Shown: positions 1 to 7,634, counted from the stretch's first letter. The stretch is 29,102 nucleotides of DNA from Megamonas sp. UBA1799 (GCA_002319815.1 DCFR01000035.1:1-29102); one strand, 5' to 3'. A program made the numbers and translations. The notes: generated from the sequence alone by a model not told the origin.

Positions 1-30
1 TGGATGGTTGTCTTGTGTTATACTTTTCAT
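1..30 (-). CDS. 5' end of a gene running off the left edge
   Basis: An ATG read on the minus strand at 30-28 opens a frame that stays open to the window edge (MKSITQDNHP). A good ribosome binding site, GGAGG at 43-39, lies 8 nt upstream. Only ten residues are visible, so no function can be given. The gene is divergent from the diguanylate cyclase gene that follows. A TATAAT-like -10 box on the minus strand at 76-71 could serve it, but I do not see a convincing -35. Confidence 0.5.
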   Translation of the reverse strand, partial: MKSITQDNHP

Positions 31-199
31 AGCATGAGCCTCCATTTGTATGGTTTTATTTCGCAATTTTATTATACAAAATGGTTGTGGTTCATGCTAT
101 CTTTATTTCCATAAATATTGAATTTTCAAGGTTCAAAGGCGATTATTCACCTGCGAAGTTTGAGTTTCTAATGTTGAATTAATTTGTCAAAGTATTCCA

Positions 200-228
200 T
201 TGATTTTTCTTAGGGGATATAGTAAGAT
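200..228 (+). promoter_or_regulatory. putative sigma-A promoter of the diguanylate cyclase gene
   Basis: TTGATT (200-205), a 17-nt spacer and TAAGAT (223-228) resemble a vegetative promoter about 60 nt before the start codon. The rest of 31-287 is AT-rich, and I see no gene or clear repeat in it. Confidence 0.4.
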
Positions 229-287
229 GAAATGTAGTGGGACTTTTATATGATGAAACTGCAGTGCGGGGAGCAAGGTGAGCTGCT

Positions 288-1658
288 ATGGATTCACAGG
301 ATACGAAGGATGCGGCCTTATTTGATTTATTAGAGGAATGCATTTATATTATAGACGCGCATACATATGAGCTGTTGTTCATGAACCGCTGGTCAATGCG
401 CGTTTTTCATGTGTCCGAACCCGGGCAATATCTGGGGCGAAAATGTTATGAGGTGCTGCGTCATAATACGCACTGCTGCGAAGGGTGTGGCGCGGAAAAA
501 AATCATTCTTATGAGTCCTGCCAATGGAGCTGCTTCAATCCTTATCTAGGGCGGTATTATCAGGCGAAGGATCATCCGATGCGGTTTCGCGGGCATGAAG
601 CCCGGCTGGAGATGGCGGTGGATATCACCGAGCAGATGCGGCAGAAACATGAGCTGCAGAATGCTATCGAGGCCGAGATGGCATTGACCGAGGCCGTACA
701 TATTTTGTATGCGACGACGGATTTTTCCGAGGCGCTGGACCGGGTACTGCGGTATATTGGCGGGTATTTGCAAACGGATCGGGCGTATGCGTTTGAGCTG
801 CAGGATGGCGCGCTTTGCAATACGCATGAGTGGTGCCGCGATGGGGTTTTTCCGATGATGGCGGTGCGCAATCAGCTCAAAATTCCCTTGTTTCAGCGCT
901 GGCGGGCTGTTTTTCAGCAGCGTGCCGTGGTTGTGGTTTCGGATGTGGCGAAATTGCAGCCGGAAGCGCCGGAAGAGTATACGGTGATGAAACAGCAGCA
1001 GGTGAGCAGTTATGTGGAAGCTCCGCTGCATGTGAATGGCCGCCTGGTCGGCTTTCTGGGTCTTGACAATCCGCCGGCTGACAGCGTGAAGCATGTAGGC
1101 TCGATTATGCGGACGCTGACCTATTTTGTTACCGTTTCCATGGGGATGAGCAAGAGCAAGCGTTTGCTGGAGCAGTTAAGTTATAGTGATGCGATGACCG
1201 GGGTGGCCAACCGCAACGCGTTTATGCGGGACGTGCAGGATTATAGTGAGGCGGAGCCGCCTTGTGGTGTGATTTATTTTGACCTGAATGGGTTAAAACG
1301 GGTGAATGATGATCTGGGGCATAAAGCGGGGGACCGGGTGATTATCCATTTGGCGCAGGTATTGGTTTCATTTTTTCATGCTACGGAAATTTATCGCACC
1401 GGCGGTGATGAGTTCGTGGTTATCTGCCCAGGCATCAAGCAGCCTGAATTTCAGCAGCGCGTGCAGCAGGCGGTTATGTATATCCGCCAATCGACGCCGC
1501 TGAAGGTTTCCGTGGGGCATTCCTGGTGCGAACGCGGCCGTAAACTGCAAAAGGCAATCGTGGATGCGGATGCGGCTATGTATGGTGAGAAGAAAAAATA
1601 TTACAGTGTGCACGCCGATCATGGCGCTGGCGGCAATACGCTGGCCGCGCTGTACTGA
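288..1658 (+). CDS. PAS-GAF-GGDEF diguanylate cyclase
   Basis: A cytoplasmic signalling protein of 456 residues expected to make cyclic di-GMP from two GTP. An N-terminal PAS-like domain (about 10-118) contains an unusual Cys cluster (C53, C63, C64, C67, C78, C82). A GAF-like domain follows (about 135-290), then a GGDEF domain (about 303-440). The catalytic signature is intact at 372-376 (TGGDEF). The RxxD inhibitory site normally found a few residues before the signature is absent (FHATEIYR lies there), so classical product inhibition is not expected. No transmembrane segment or signal peptide is visible and there is no EAL or HD-GYP domain. The start has an AAGGTG site about 8 nt upstream. 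The gene stands alone between a putative promoter and a terminator. The ligand of the sensory part is unknown; the Cys cluster suggests metal, redox or a cofactor, which is inference. Confidence 0.9.
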   Translation: MDSQDTKDAALFDLLEECIYIIDAHTYELLFMNRWSMRVFHVSEPGQYLGRKCYEVLRHNTHCCEGCGAEKNHSYESCQWSCFNPYLGRYYQAKDHPMRFRGHEARLEMAVDITEQMRQKHELQNAIEAEMALTEAVHILYATTDFSEALDRVLRYIGGYLQTDRAYAFELQDGALCNTHEWCRDGVFPMMAVRNQLKIPLFQRWRAVFQQRAVVVVSDVAKLQPEAPEEYTVMKQQQVSSYVEAPLHVNGRLVGFLGLDNPPADSVKHVGSIMRTLTYFVTVSMGMSKSKRLLEQLSYSDAMTGVANRNAFMRDVQDYSEAEPPCGVIYFDLNGLKRVNDDLGHKAGDRVIIHLAQVLVSFFHATEIYRTGGDEFVVICPGIKQPEFQQRVQQAVMYIRQSTPLKVSVGHSWCERGRKLQKAIVDADAAMYGEKKKYYSVHADHGAGGNTLAALY

Positions 1659-1659
1659 G

Positions 1660-1683
1660 ACAGCCCTTCGGGGCTGTTTTTTG
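1660..1683 (+). terminator. Rho-independent terminator after the diguanylate cyclase gene
   Basis: ACAGCCC and GGGCTGT pair around a TTCG tetraloop, followed by a run of T. The hairpin starts two bases after the TGA stop. Confidence 0.9.
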
Positions 1684-1732
1684 TTGCCGGAAGTACGCCT
1701 TTGCTAGGGGTATAGCCGATCCATTGGCTTTT

Positions 1733-1761
1733 TTGCCATCCGGTTGTATCTCTGCTATACT
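1733..1761 (+). promoter_or_regulatory. sigma-A-like promoter of the MFS gene
   Basis: TTGCCA (1733-1738), a 17-nt spacer and TATACT (1756-1761). The expected transcript start near 1768 leaves about 60 nt before the favoured start codon. Confidence 0.6.
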
Positions 1762-1830
1762 TAGACCCAATGGTTTTATCTTGAAAAAATGGCGGGTGAG
1801 TGGTTGGAACAAGTGGGGAAAGCAAACAAT

Positions 1831-2967
1831 ATGGTTTCCGGGCGGCAGCAGCAGTGGGCAACCCGGGCTGTATTTTTTATCGGCGGGTTTGGCACTGCGT
1901 CCTGGGCGCCTTTGGTGCCTCTGTTTAAAGCCAGACTGGCGGTAGCGGAAGACGTTTTAGGGATGCTGCTTTTGTGTATCGGTTTCGGGTCTTTGCTGAC
2001 CATGCCTTTGGCCGGCGTGGCGGCGGCTCGTTTTGGCTGCCGCCGGGTTTTGGTGGTCGTGAGCAGTCTGTTCGCTCTGGCGCTGCTCGGGTTGTGTACG
2101 GTGGATTCGGTGGCGCAGGCGATTCCTGTGCTGTTGCTTTTTGGCGCACTGCTGGGCTTGTTGGATGTTTCTATGAATATTCATGCTATTTTGGTAGAGA
2201 AGGCTTCGGGACGACGGCTGATGTCCGGACTGCATGCGATGTGGAGCGTTGGTGGCCTGGCGGGAGCCGGTCTGTTTGGCATCTGGATGCGCTTGGGGCT
2301 GACGCCGCTGGTAGCAACGTTTTGTTCTGCCGCAATTATTTGGGGATTGCTCGGCATTGCGGGGCGCTATCTGCTGCCGTCGGGCGGCAGTCGCGACGGA
2401 GCGTCGGCATTTGCCGTACCGCGGGGCATTGTGGCCTTCATCGGCGTTATTTGCTGTATTGCTTTTTTAGTGGAAGGGGCCATGATGGATTGGAGCGGCG
2501 TATTTTTGCTTTCGGTCAAACAGCAGGATGCCAGTCTGGCCGGCAGTGCTTTTGCTGTGTTTTCGGCGGCTATGCTGATGATGCGTCTGAGCGGCGATTG
2601 GCTGACGATGCATATAGGCGGGCGTCGCTTACTACTGGGCGGCAGTCTGCTGGCAGCCGGTTGTTTGCTGCTGGTGGTTCTGGCTCCGGAATTGCCGCTG
2701 GTCTATGCAGGCTTTTTTGGCGCCGGACTGGGGATTGCCAATGTGGTCCCTGTCTTTTATTCGATTCTCGGACGACAGACGGTTATGCCGATTCCGTTGG
2801 CGGTGGCGGCGGTAAGTACGCTGGGGTATATGGGAATTTTAATGGGGCCGGCGGTCATTGGCCTGGTTGCGCATCAGACAAATCTGGAGATGGCTTTCTT
2901 GTTGCTGGCAGGGCTGATTTGCCTGATGATGATGATTTCTGAATACGTTTATCGGAAGGTTATATAA
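1831..2967 (+). CDS. MFS transporter, YbjJ-like
   Basis: An integral membrane protein of about 378 residues with roughly twelve hydrophobic segments, the usual size and pattern of the major facilitator superfamily. The first helix region (FFIGGFGTASWAPLVP) and the motif-A-like loop after helix 2 (AGVAAARFGCRRVLV) support the family. The overall look is closest to the YbjJ branch, whose substrate is not known, so no substrate is assigned. I prefer the ATG at 1831 because GGGGAAAG lies 8 nt upstream and the next residues lead straight into the first helix. The frame also stays open to an ATG at 1789, which has no ribosome binding site. The gene is monocistronic, with its own promoter and a shared bidirectional terminator. 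Confidence 0.85.
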   Translation: MVSGRQQQWATRAVFFIGGFGTASWAPLVPLFKARLAVAEDVLGMLLLCIGFGSLLTMPLAGVAAARFGCRRVLVVVSSLFALALLGLCTVDSVAQAIPVLLLFGALLGLLDVSMNIHAILVEKASGRRLMSGLHAMWSVGGLAGAGLFGIWMRLGLTPLVATFCSAAIIWGLLGIAGRYLLPSGGSRDGASAFAVPRGIVAFIGVICCIAFLVEGAMMDWSGVFLLSVKQQDASLAGSAFAVFSAAMLMMRLSGDWLTMHIGGRRLLLGGSLLAAGCLLLVVLAPELPLVYAGFFGAGLGIANVVPVFYSILGRQTVMPIPLAVAAVSTLGYMGILMGPAVIGLVAHQTNLEMAFLLLAGLICLMMMISEYVYRKVI

Positions 2968-3026
2968 AAAACTCCTCGCCGACGTGCCTGCGCAATGCAG
3001 CTTCGTCTTGGGCGAGGAGTTTTTTT
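2966..3026. terminator. bidirectional terminator between convergent genes
   Basis: ACTCCTCGCC (2971-2980) and GGCGAGGAGT (3011-3020) form a perfect 10-bp stem. There is an A-run on the left and a T-run on the right, so it can end both the MFS transcript and the minus-strand chromate transporter transcript. The loop is 30 nt long and contains further self-complementary bases. Confidence 0.85.
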
Positions 3027-3039
3027 ATGACAGATGCGC

Positions 3040-3603
3040 TTATCCATGGAGCAGGCCAAGGATAAGTCCGAGAATTCCGGATCCGGTCAAAACGGAAATG
3101 ACGCTGATCTTTCGCCGGATAGCGATGACGGACAGTCCTAAGATCAGCGCGCCGGACAGATCAATGCCGGACCAGTCGGAGGGCAGAGTTTCGCTGTTCC
3201 AGAGGGCCAGCAGAATAAAACTGATTCCGGCGCCGCAGATCAGGGCAACCACTGCAGGCCGCAAGCCGTTCAGAATGCCGCGAATCGGGCCGATGTCGCC
3301 ATACTTGAAAAACAGCCGGGCCAGAATGATTCCAAGAATGAAGGACGGTGCAACAAAGCCAATCGTGGCGGCAACGGCACCGCAGATTCCGTCTACTTTT
3401 GTGCCGGCAAACGTGGCCGCATTGATGCCGATTGGTCCCGGCGTCATTTGTGAGATCGTAAATATATCAACAAATTCGCTCATGGAAAGCCAGTGATAGG
3501 TGTCGACGACACTGGCCTGAATGAGCGGCATAGAAGCATAACCGCCGCCTACACAGAAAAGGCCGATTTTGGCAAATTCCCAAAAAAGCAATACATCAAT
3601 CAT
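3040..3603 (-). CDS. short-chain chromate transporter subunit (ChrA family, second gene)
   Basis: A 187-residue membrane protein with about five or six hydrophobic segments and the family hallmarks near the N-terminus: a glycine-rich CVGGGYASMPLI stretch and SQMTPGPIGINAATF. It is a half-size CHR protein; short-chain members act in pairs, with the two halves in opposite membrane orientation (known for the Bacillus pair). It is cotranscribed with the partner upstream: its AAGGAGG site overlaps the partner's stop codon and the gap is 11 nt. The family exports chromate or takes up anions related to sulfate, and the true substrate here is not shown by the sequence. Start ATG at 3603 is well supported. 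Confidence 0.9.
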   Translation of the reverse strand: MIDVLLFWEFAKIGLFCVGGGYASMPLIQASVVDTYHWLSMSEFVDIFTISQMTPGPIGINAATFAGTKVDGICGAVAATIGFVAPSFILGIILARLFFKYGDIGPIRGILNGLRPAVVALICGAGISFILLALWNSETLPSDWSGIDLSGALILGLSVIAIRRKISVISVLTGSGILGLILGLLHG

Positions 3604-3614
3604 AAGCCGCCTCC

Positions 3615-4193
3615 TTAATTATATTTTGCATTGCGCATCCAAATGAGACCAAGAATGCCGTCTATGAGGATGAGCAGCATGATGTTTACATCAAAGAAAA
3701 AATTGGCCGCAAAGGTACCCAGAATAATCAGAATGGGCAGCAGCAGCTTTTTTCGCAGCTGCTTGGCAACCAGATCGATAGCTACATTGATGATCAAAGC
3801 GGTGGCGCCGCATTGCATTCCCTTTAAAATCATCTGGATATAGGGGTTGGCGGCAAAAAGATCATAGAAATACGAAATGACTGACAGCGTAATCAAGGGC
3901 GGCAGAACCGTGGCTAGCAGGGCGACTATAGTTCCTACAATGCCTGCCATGCGATAACCAAGAAGAACAGCGGCATTGGCGGCGACAACTCCCGGCATGG
4001 ATTGAGCGATAGCAACGAGATTTAGTGTTTCCGTATCGCTGATCCAGCCGTATTCATCGACGTATTTTGTTTTTAGCAGCGGGATAATGACAAATCCGCC
4101 GCCGACCGTAAAAGCGCTGATGATAAATGTCGATTTAAAGAGTTTCCAGTAAAAAGACCGGTTGCGGACTGGCAGCGTATAGGATGGTTCCAT
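3615..4193 (-). CDS. short-chain chromate transporter subunit (ChrA family, first gene)
   Basis: A 192-residue membrane protein, the first half of the pair. It has a charged N-terminal tail (about 15 residues), then TVGGGFVIIPLL and AIAQSMPGVVAANAAVLLGY, which match the conserved blocks of CHR proteins. Several further hydrophobic helices end in a positively charged tail. An AAGGAG site stands 8 nt before the ATG. The two-gene arrangement with a divergent Lrp/AsnC-type regulator resembles the Bacillus ywrA/ywrB/ywrC (chr3N/chr3C/chrS) set, in which the regulator responds to chromate. That parallel is family knowledge, while the ligand here is inference. Confidence 0.9.
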   Translation of the reverse strand: MEPSYTLPVRNRSFYWKLFKSTFIISAFTVGGGFVIIPLLKTKYVDEYGWISDTETLNLVAIAQSMPGVVAANAAVLLGYRMAGIVGTIVALLATVLPPLITLSVISYFYDLFAANPYIQMILKGMQCGATALIINVAIDLVAKQLRKKLLLPILIILGTFAANFFFDVNIMLLILIDGILGLIWMRNAKYN

Positions 4194-4251
4194 AAACTCA
4201 CTCCTTATTACAATGTAAAAAAATATCTATACAATTGGACAATATTTAGTG

Positions 4252-4266
4252 TATGATTGTATCATA
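4252..4266. promoter_or_regulatory. candidate operator in the divergent chr/Lrp intergenic region
   Basis: TATGAT and ATCATA form a perfect 6-bp inverted repeat with a 3-nt spacer, in the AT-rich 125-bp region between the chromate transporter start (4193) and the regulator start (4319). Its position suits autoregulation by the Lrp/AsnC protein. TTGGAC at 4235-4240 could be a -35 for the regulator, but no spacing to a good -10 is ideal. Confidence 0.4.
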
Positions 4267-4318
4267 AGTATAAGACAAGATGAATCAAACTGCAAGCAGA
4301 AAATGTGAGGTTATGAAG

Positions 4319-4774
4319 ATGCGCTTTAATGATTTGGATGCAACCGATGAGAAAATTTTGCAATACCTGACGCAGGACAGCCGCATGAGTCATGCGGAAC
4401 TGGGCCGGTTGGTCGGGCTCACACGGGCGGCGGTGCGCGAACGGGTGCGTCAGATGGTGACGCGCGGCATTATTGAGCGATTTACGATTGTGGTGAATCC
4501 ACTGAAAGCGGGTAAGCAGCTTTCCATGTTTCTCAACATTGCAACCCGTTGGGAGTGTATGGATGCGATTGCCGCTTCTTTGCTGGAAAAAGAGGAAATC
4601 ACCAATGTATATGCGATGAGCGGCATTCCGCATGTGCATGTGCATGCGCTGTTTGACGATCAGCAGCATGCTGCAGTGTTTCTGGCCGGATTGCGGCAGA
4701 TGGACGGCATTCTTTCGGTAGAGTCCGAGTTGTTGTTGTCCCGCTATAAAGAACGCGGCTCGTTGCTTATCTAA
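4319..4774 (+). CDS. Lrp/AsnC-family transcriptional regulator, probable regulator of the chromate transporter pair
   Basis: A DNA-binding regulator of about 151 residues, the usual size of the Lrp/AsnC family. The N-terminal winged helix-turn-helix is plain (LDATDEKILQYL, then SHAELGRLVGLTRAAVRERV). A RAM-type alpha/beta ligand-binding domain follows (about 65-145). The ATG at 4319 has GAGG 8 nt upstream. Upstream in-frame ATGs at 4280 and 4313 would add an untypical tail and have worse spacing. It is divergent from the two chromate transporter genes, the arrangement expected for a local regulator. By analogy with the Bacillus ChrS/YwrC protein it may repress or tune the transporter pair. 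The effector is not evident. Confidence 0.85.
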   Translation: MRFNDLDATDEKILQYLTQDSRMSHAELGRLVGLTRAAVRERVRQMVTRGIIERFTIVVNPLKAGKQLSMFLNIATRWECMDAIAASLLEKEEITNVYAMSGIPHVHVHALFDDQQHAAVFLAGLRQMDGILSVESELLLSRYKERGSLLI

Positions 4775-4814
4775 AGCCGTGGGAAAGGTCGTGGTCATCG
4801 ATTGATTTTGGACA

Positions 4815-4854
4815 AAAAAATACTGCGATCTCCCGATTTGGAAGGCATCGCAGT
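4815..4854 (-). terminator. minus-strand terminator
   Basis: ACTGCGAT (4822-4829) and ATCGCAGT (4847-4854) pair. On the minus strand the hairpin is followed by seven T (plus-strand A-run 4815-4821), so it ends leftward transcripts such as that of the XRE gene. It lies about 270 nt beyond that gene's stop, so something in 4855-5124 is probably transcribed with it. Confidence 0.7.
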
Positions 4855-5124
4855 AAATATTATCTGAAGTCAGTGATTCAAAAATCGCAATATTAAAATC
4901 TCAAAAAAAGAAAAACATGAACCATATTCCTAAGTGTTTTGGAACTACGTGTCGATACTAAATATGCGACAAAATGTTGTACCGAAATACTCTTTCCCCA
5001 AGGAGAAGGTCTTTCGGCAGGAGCATTGTGGCACAATACCCCTGCAACTATGCTGCATATGTTAAACCACGCCGACAGCCAGCCTTTCAATTATGAGGGA
5101 CTGCTGCGTCTTAGCATTTCTTTT
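4855..5124. other. gene-poor stretch, no recognised gene
   Basis: Between a minus-strand terminator and the end of the XRE gene I recognise no gene. Two overlapping frames are open. A minus-strand frame at 5090-4893 (65 codons) includes a stretch reading APAERPSPWGKSISVQHF, and a plus-strand frame opens at 4939. Neither has a good ribosome binding site or a family I know. The base composition is more AT-rich than the flanks. It could be a decayed gene or a copy of a dispersed intergenic repeat. Confidence 0.4.
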
Positions 5125-5478
5125 TTATCGGAGTTTATGGGTTTCGTCCTCACCATACAAAGCCGAGAGCAGGCTTACCAGCTTTTTTCGATCACGCTGA
5201 GTCGGGGATTTGGAATAAATCTTGTACGATCCGTTCAGCAGAAAGGCAGCCAGATCAATACCCGGTTCTTTGCGGGTATAAGGACGGTCGTGCTTGAGAA
5301 GAAAATCCAATGACACATGGAAATAATCAGCAATTTTTTTCAATGTTTCATGGTCCGGTTCACGCACACCACGCTCGTAACGATTGTAGGTGGACTGACC
5401 GATATGGAGCGCATTGGCAATATTGGTTTGGGTCAGAGCTTCTTTTTCACGCAGGTAACGAAGCCGATTGGTTTGCAT
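5125..5478 (-). CDS. XRE-family helix-turn-helix regulator
   Basis: A 117-residue DNA-binding protein. The N-terminal Cro/CI-type helix-turn-helix (about 3-60) is clear: LRYLREKEALTQTNIANALHI, with the break after that segment, then GQSTYNRYERGVREPDHETL. KKIADYFHVSLDFLL follows, as in many small phage-like or stress regulators. The remaining 55 residues are charged and helical with no ligand domain I can name. AAAGGAGGTGA lies 8 nt before the ATG. It stands alone in an AT-rich pocket with palindromic sequence upstream, which suggests autoregulation. No toxin, phage or mobile-element partner is visible, so its target is unknown. Confidence 0.85.
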   Translation of the reverse strand: MQTNRLRYLREKEALTQTNIANALHIGQSTYNRYERGVREPDHETLKKIADYFHVSLDFLLKHDRPYTRKEPGIDLAAFLLNGSYKIYSKSPTQRDRKKLVSLLSALYGEDETHKLR

Positions 5479-5548
5479 GGAAGCTCACCTCCTTTCTACT
5501 CTACTTAGCTTATATTCTATCAAAAAAATACAAAAAATAAATTATTCT

Positions 5549-5628
5549 ATGCCAAACTGACATTGACATTTTAGGATAATCCCGAATTGGCATACAATAC
5601 ACTCGGTTGAAATACCGTGTTGAATGCC
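5549..5628. promoter_or_regulatory. inverted repeats and putative promoter upstream of the XRE gene
   Basis: ATGCCAA (5549-5555) is repeated inverted as TTGGCAT (5587-5593). The second copy is also partly inverted against AATGCC (5623-5628), giving three related half-sites about 35 nt apart. A minus-strand promoter candidate, TTGTAT (5597-5592), 18 nt, TAAAAT (5573-5568), sits among them. This is plausible as the operator region of the XRE protein. No gene is seen in 5499-5673. Confidence 0.4.
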
Positions 5629-5673
5629 GTTACTGATAGAATCTGTCTCTACTATCATCATAACATATCCTAT

Positions 5674-5699
5674 AAAAAAATCCTATCGTTTACTAGGAT
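5674..5699 (-). terminator. terminator of the alaR-alaT unit
   Basis: On the minus strand ATCCTA and TAGGAT pair around an 8-nt loop and are followed by a T-run. It lies about 20 nt after the aminotransferase stop codon. The stem is short, so the strength is uncertain. Confidence 0.6.
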
Positions 5700-5718
5700 A
5701 ATTATTCTTTTTCGGGAT

Positions 5719-6891
5719 TTATTTATGATGATTTTTCAGAAAGTTCTCCATACGCGCCAAGGCTTCTGCGATTTTGTCCAATGAAGTTGCATAGGAGCAG
5801 CGCACATAGCCTTCGCCGCAGTCACCAAATGCACTGCCGGGAACCAGAGCCACATGTTCGCTCATGAGCAGGTTTTCAGCAAATTCACTGGATGTGTAGC
5901 CGGTTGAGGTGATGTCGGGAAAAATATAAAATGCGCCCCGTGGTTCAAAGCATTTTAGTCCGAGCTTGGTCAGACCATCATAAATGAATCCGCGGCGGCG
6001 GTCGTATTCAGCGACCATTTTTTTCATATATTTTTCGCCGTGACGCAAGGCTTCAATGGCGGCAATCTGTGCAGTGACCGGAGCGCAGAGCATGGTGTAT
6101 TGATGGATTTTGGTCATCGCGGCGATGAAGACCGGATTGGCCAGCGCGTAGCCAATGCGCCAGCCGGTCATGGCATAGGCTTTGGAGAATCCGTTCAGAA
6201 GAATGGTGCGGTCCTTCATGCCGGGCAAAGCAGCAAAACAAACGTGTTCTTCGCCGCCGTAGGTGAGGTCGCCGTATATTTCATCAGAAATTACAATCAG
6301 ATCGTGTCGCTCGGCAAATTTGGCAATCGCCAGCAGATCGTCTTTGCTCATTACCGCTCCGGTAGGATTGTTCGGATATCCGATCAGCAGAACTTTGGTC
6401 CGGTTGGTGATATGGGCTTCCAGATCCGCCGGGGTGATGCGAAATTCATTTTCGATGCGCGCCGGCACCGGAACGGCGACTCCGCCTGCCAGAGCTGCAC
6501 AGGCTTTGTAGGAAACATAGCAGGGTTCAGGAATCAGTACTTCATCGCCCGGCGCTAACAAAGCGCGCATGGCAAGATCGAGCGCCTCGCTGACGCCGAC
6601 GGTTATCAGCACATCTTCCTTGGCATTATAGCTGAGATCATACCGGTTCTGCTGCAGGCGAACAATCTCTTCGCGCAGTTCCAGCAGACCGCGGTTGGCC
6701 GTGTAGGAGGTATACCCTTGCTCCAGACCATAAACACAGCTTTCCCGAATGGTCCAGGGGGTGACAAAATCCGGTTCGCCGACGCCAAGGGATATGACGT
6801 CTTCCATTTCGGCGGCGATATCAAAAAATTTACGAATGCCGGAAGGCGCTATGGCATTCACGACAGGTGACAGACGCGATTCCCACTTCAT
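5719..6891 (-). CDS. alaT: class I/II PLP aminotransferase, probable alanine transaminase (AlaT-like)
   Basis: A cytoplasmic pyridoxal-phosphate enzyme of 390 residues, the standard fold-type I size. Visible landmarks are YPNNPTG at 172-178, ISDEIYGDL with D203 and Y206 contacting the cofactor, SKAYAMTGWRIGY with the Schiff-base K237, and GYVRCSY near the C-terminus, whose Arg binds the substrate carboxylate. The family includes aspartate, alanine and aromatic transaminases. The preceding Lrp-type gene overlaps it by four bases (ATGA), implying translational coupling. This pair matches Bacillus alaR-alaT (yugG-yugH), which makes alanine from pyruvate. The alanine-type T-box in front of the unit supports that role. 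Substrate specificity is therefore inferred from context, not from residues. Confidence 0.85.
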   Translation of the reverse strand: MKWESRLSPVVNAIAPSGIRKFFDIAAEMEDVISLGVGEPDFVTPWTIRESCVYGLEQGYTSYTANRGLLELREEIVRLQQNRYDLSYNAKEDVLITVGVSEALDLAMRALLAPGDEVLIPEPCYVSYKACAALAGGVAVPVPARIENEFRITPADLEAHITNRTKVLLIGYPNNPTGAVMSKDDLLAIAKFAERHDLIVISDEIYGDLTYGGEEHVCFAALPGMKDRTILLNGFSKAYAMTGWRIGYALANPVFIAAMTKIHQYTMLCAPVTAQIAAIEALRHGEKYMKKMVAEYDRRRGFIYDGLTKLGLKCFEPRGAFYIFPDITSTGYTSSEFAENLLMSEHVALVPGSAFGDCGEGYVRCSYATSLDKIAEALARMENFLKNHHK

Positions 6892-7367
6892 GGCGACACC
6901 ACCAGCCTGCGGTCACATTCCTTATCATCCATAATAATGCCGTCTTTTTTGTATGGTTTGAGCATAAAATGGCTGCGCGTAGCGGTGACGCCCTCAATTG
7001 TCGCCAGACGAGTGGCAACAAAATTCGCGACTTCCTGTAATGATTTTCCTTCAATAATGACCAGCAGATCAAAACTGCCGCTCATAAGATAAACAGTGCG
7101 GACTTCATCAAAACGGTAGATGCGTTCGGCAATGGCATCAAAGCCGACTTCCCGCTGCGGCATGAGATTAACCTCAATAATGGAAGTGACGGTGTTGTCA
7201 CCGTATTTTTCCCAGTTGATCAAGGCGTTGTAACCCATGATGATTTTGTTTTTTTCCAGCTCCTGAATCTGTTTTTCCACCTCGTACTCACTGCGGTGGA
7301 GAAGGGCGGCCAGTTCGCTGACGGGACGCCGGGCATCATGTTCCAGAAGTTCCAGTAGTTCTCTCAT
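6888..7367 (-). CDS. alaR: Lrp/AsnC-family regulator, AlaR-like
   Basis: A 159-residue regulator with an N-terminal winged helix-turn-helix (about 1-50, VSELAALLHRSEYEVEKQI) and a RAM domain (about 62-140) containing VRTVYLMSGSFDLLVIIEG, the core strand and turn that bind amino-acid effectors in this family. AAAGGAGG lies 8 nt before the ATG. It is the first gene after the T-box leader and overlaps the aminotransferase by four bases. In Bacillus the equivalent protein activates its aminotransferase partner. The combination here means that the regulator itself should be made mainly when the T-box tRNA is uncharged. The effector is likely an amino acid, alanine being the best guess. Confidence 0.85.
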   Translation of the reverse strand: MRELLELLEHDARRPVSELAALLHRSEYEVEKQIQELEKNKIIMGYNALINWEKYGDNTVTSIIEVNLMPQREVGFDAIAERIYRFDEVRTVYLMSGSFDLLVIIEGKSLQEVANFVATRLATIEGVTATRSHFMLKPYKKDGIIMDDKECDRRLVVSP

Positions 7368-7400
7368 TTGTAGTTCCTCCTTTGTGTATCCGGGAAAAAT

Positions 7401-7434
7401 AAAAAAGCCCTCATCCGTAAAAGGACGAGGGCTT
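7401..7434 (-). terminator. regulated terminator of the T-box
   Basis: A 10-bp GC-rich stem with one G-U pair and a 6-nt loop, followed by TTTTTT. Its 5' arm competes with the antiterminator formed by the T-box core. Confidence 0.9.
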
Positions 7435-7634
7435 TGCTTCCCGTGGTACCACCTTAATTAAGCCCGAAGGCTCGCTCAAACGCCATAACGCAGCGGGGCG
7501 GCAGATTTTCATCTGCATGTTCGCGGGTAGCGTTCTATTCCTGACTTTAACGGCTCACAGCAAACGCCGTCTCTCTGAAAAAGCTGCCGAATATACTGTC
7601 CCGGTCATCACACATCTCTGTTATATTAGAGAAA
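7401..7634 (-). ncRNA. T-box leader, probable tRNA-Ala specificity
   Basis: Read on the minus strand, the leader contains the standard T-box parts in order. Stem I has a loop-E-type AGTA (about 7597-7594) opposite GAA. The AGAGAG-containing distal part follows. The specifier loop reads GAAC-GCT-A, so the codon is most likely GCU (7531-7529), alanine. Short helices II/III come next, then the T-box core TTAAGGTGGTACCACGG (7457-7441), whose TGGT bulge fits an acceptor end with discriminator A, and a terminator hairpin (7434-7401) of GCCCTCGTCC with GGATGAGGGC plus a T-run. It controls the Lrp-type regulator and the aminotransferase downstream. An alternative register (CGC, Arg) is possible, but it breaks the usual single purine between codon and stem. 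Confidence 0.9.

Noticed and set aside
1974..2942. A 322-codon plus-strand frame inside the MFS transporter gene
   Set aside because: It is a different frame of a high-GC coding region, glycine/serine/arginine-rich, with no ribosome binding site, while the overlapping frame encodes a normal MFS protein.
4939..5313. A 124-codon plus-strand gene overlapping the XRE gene
   Set aside because: Its 3' half is antisense to the well-supported XRE gene, it has no ribosome binding site, and no family is recognised.
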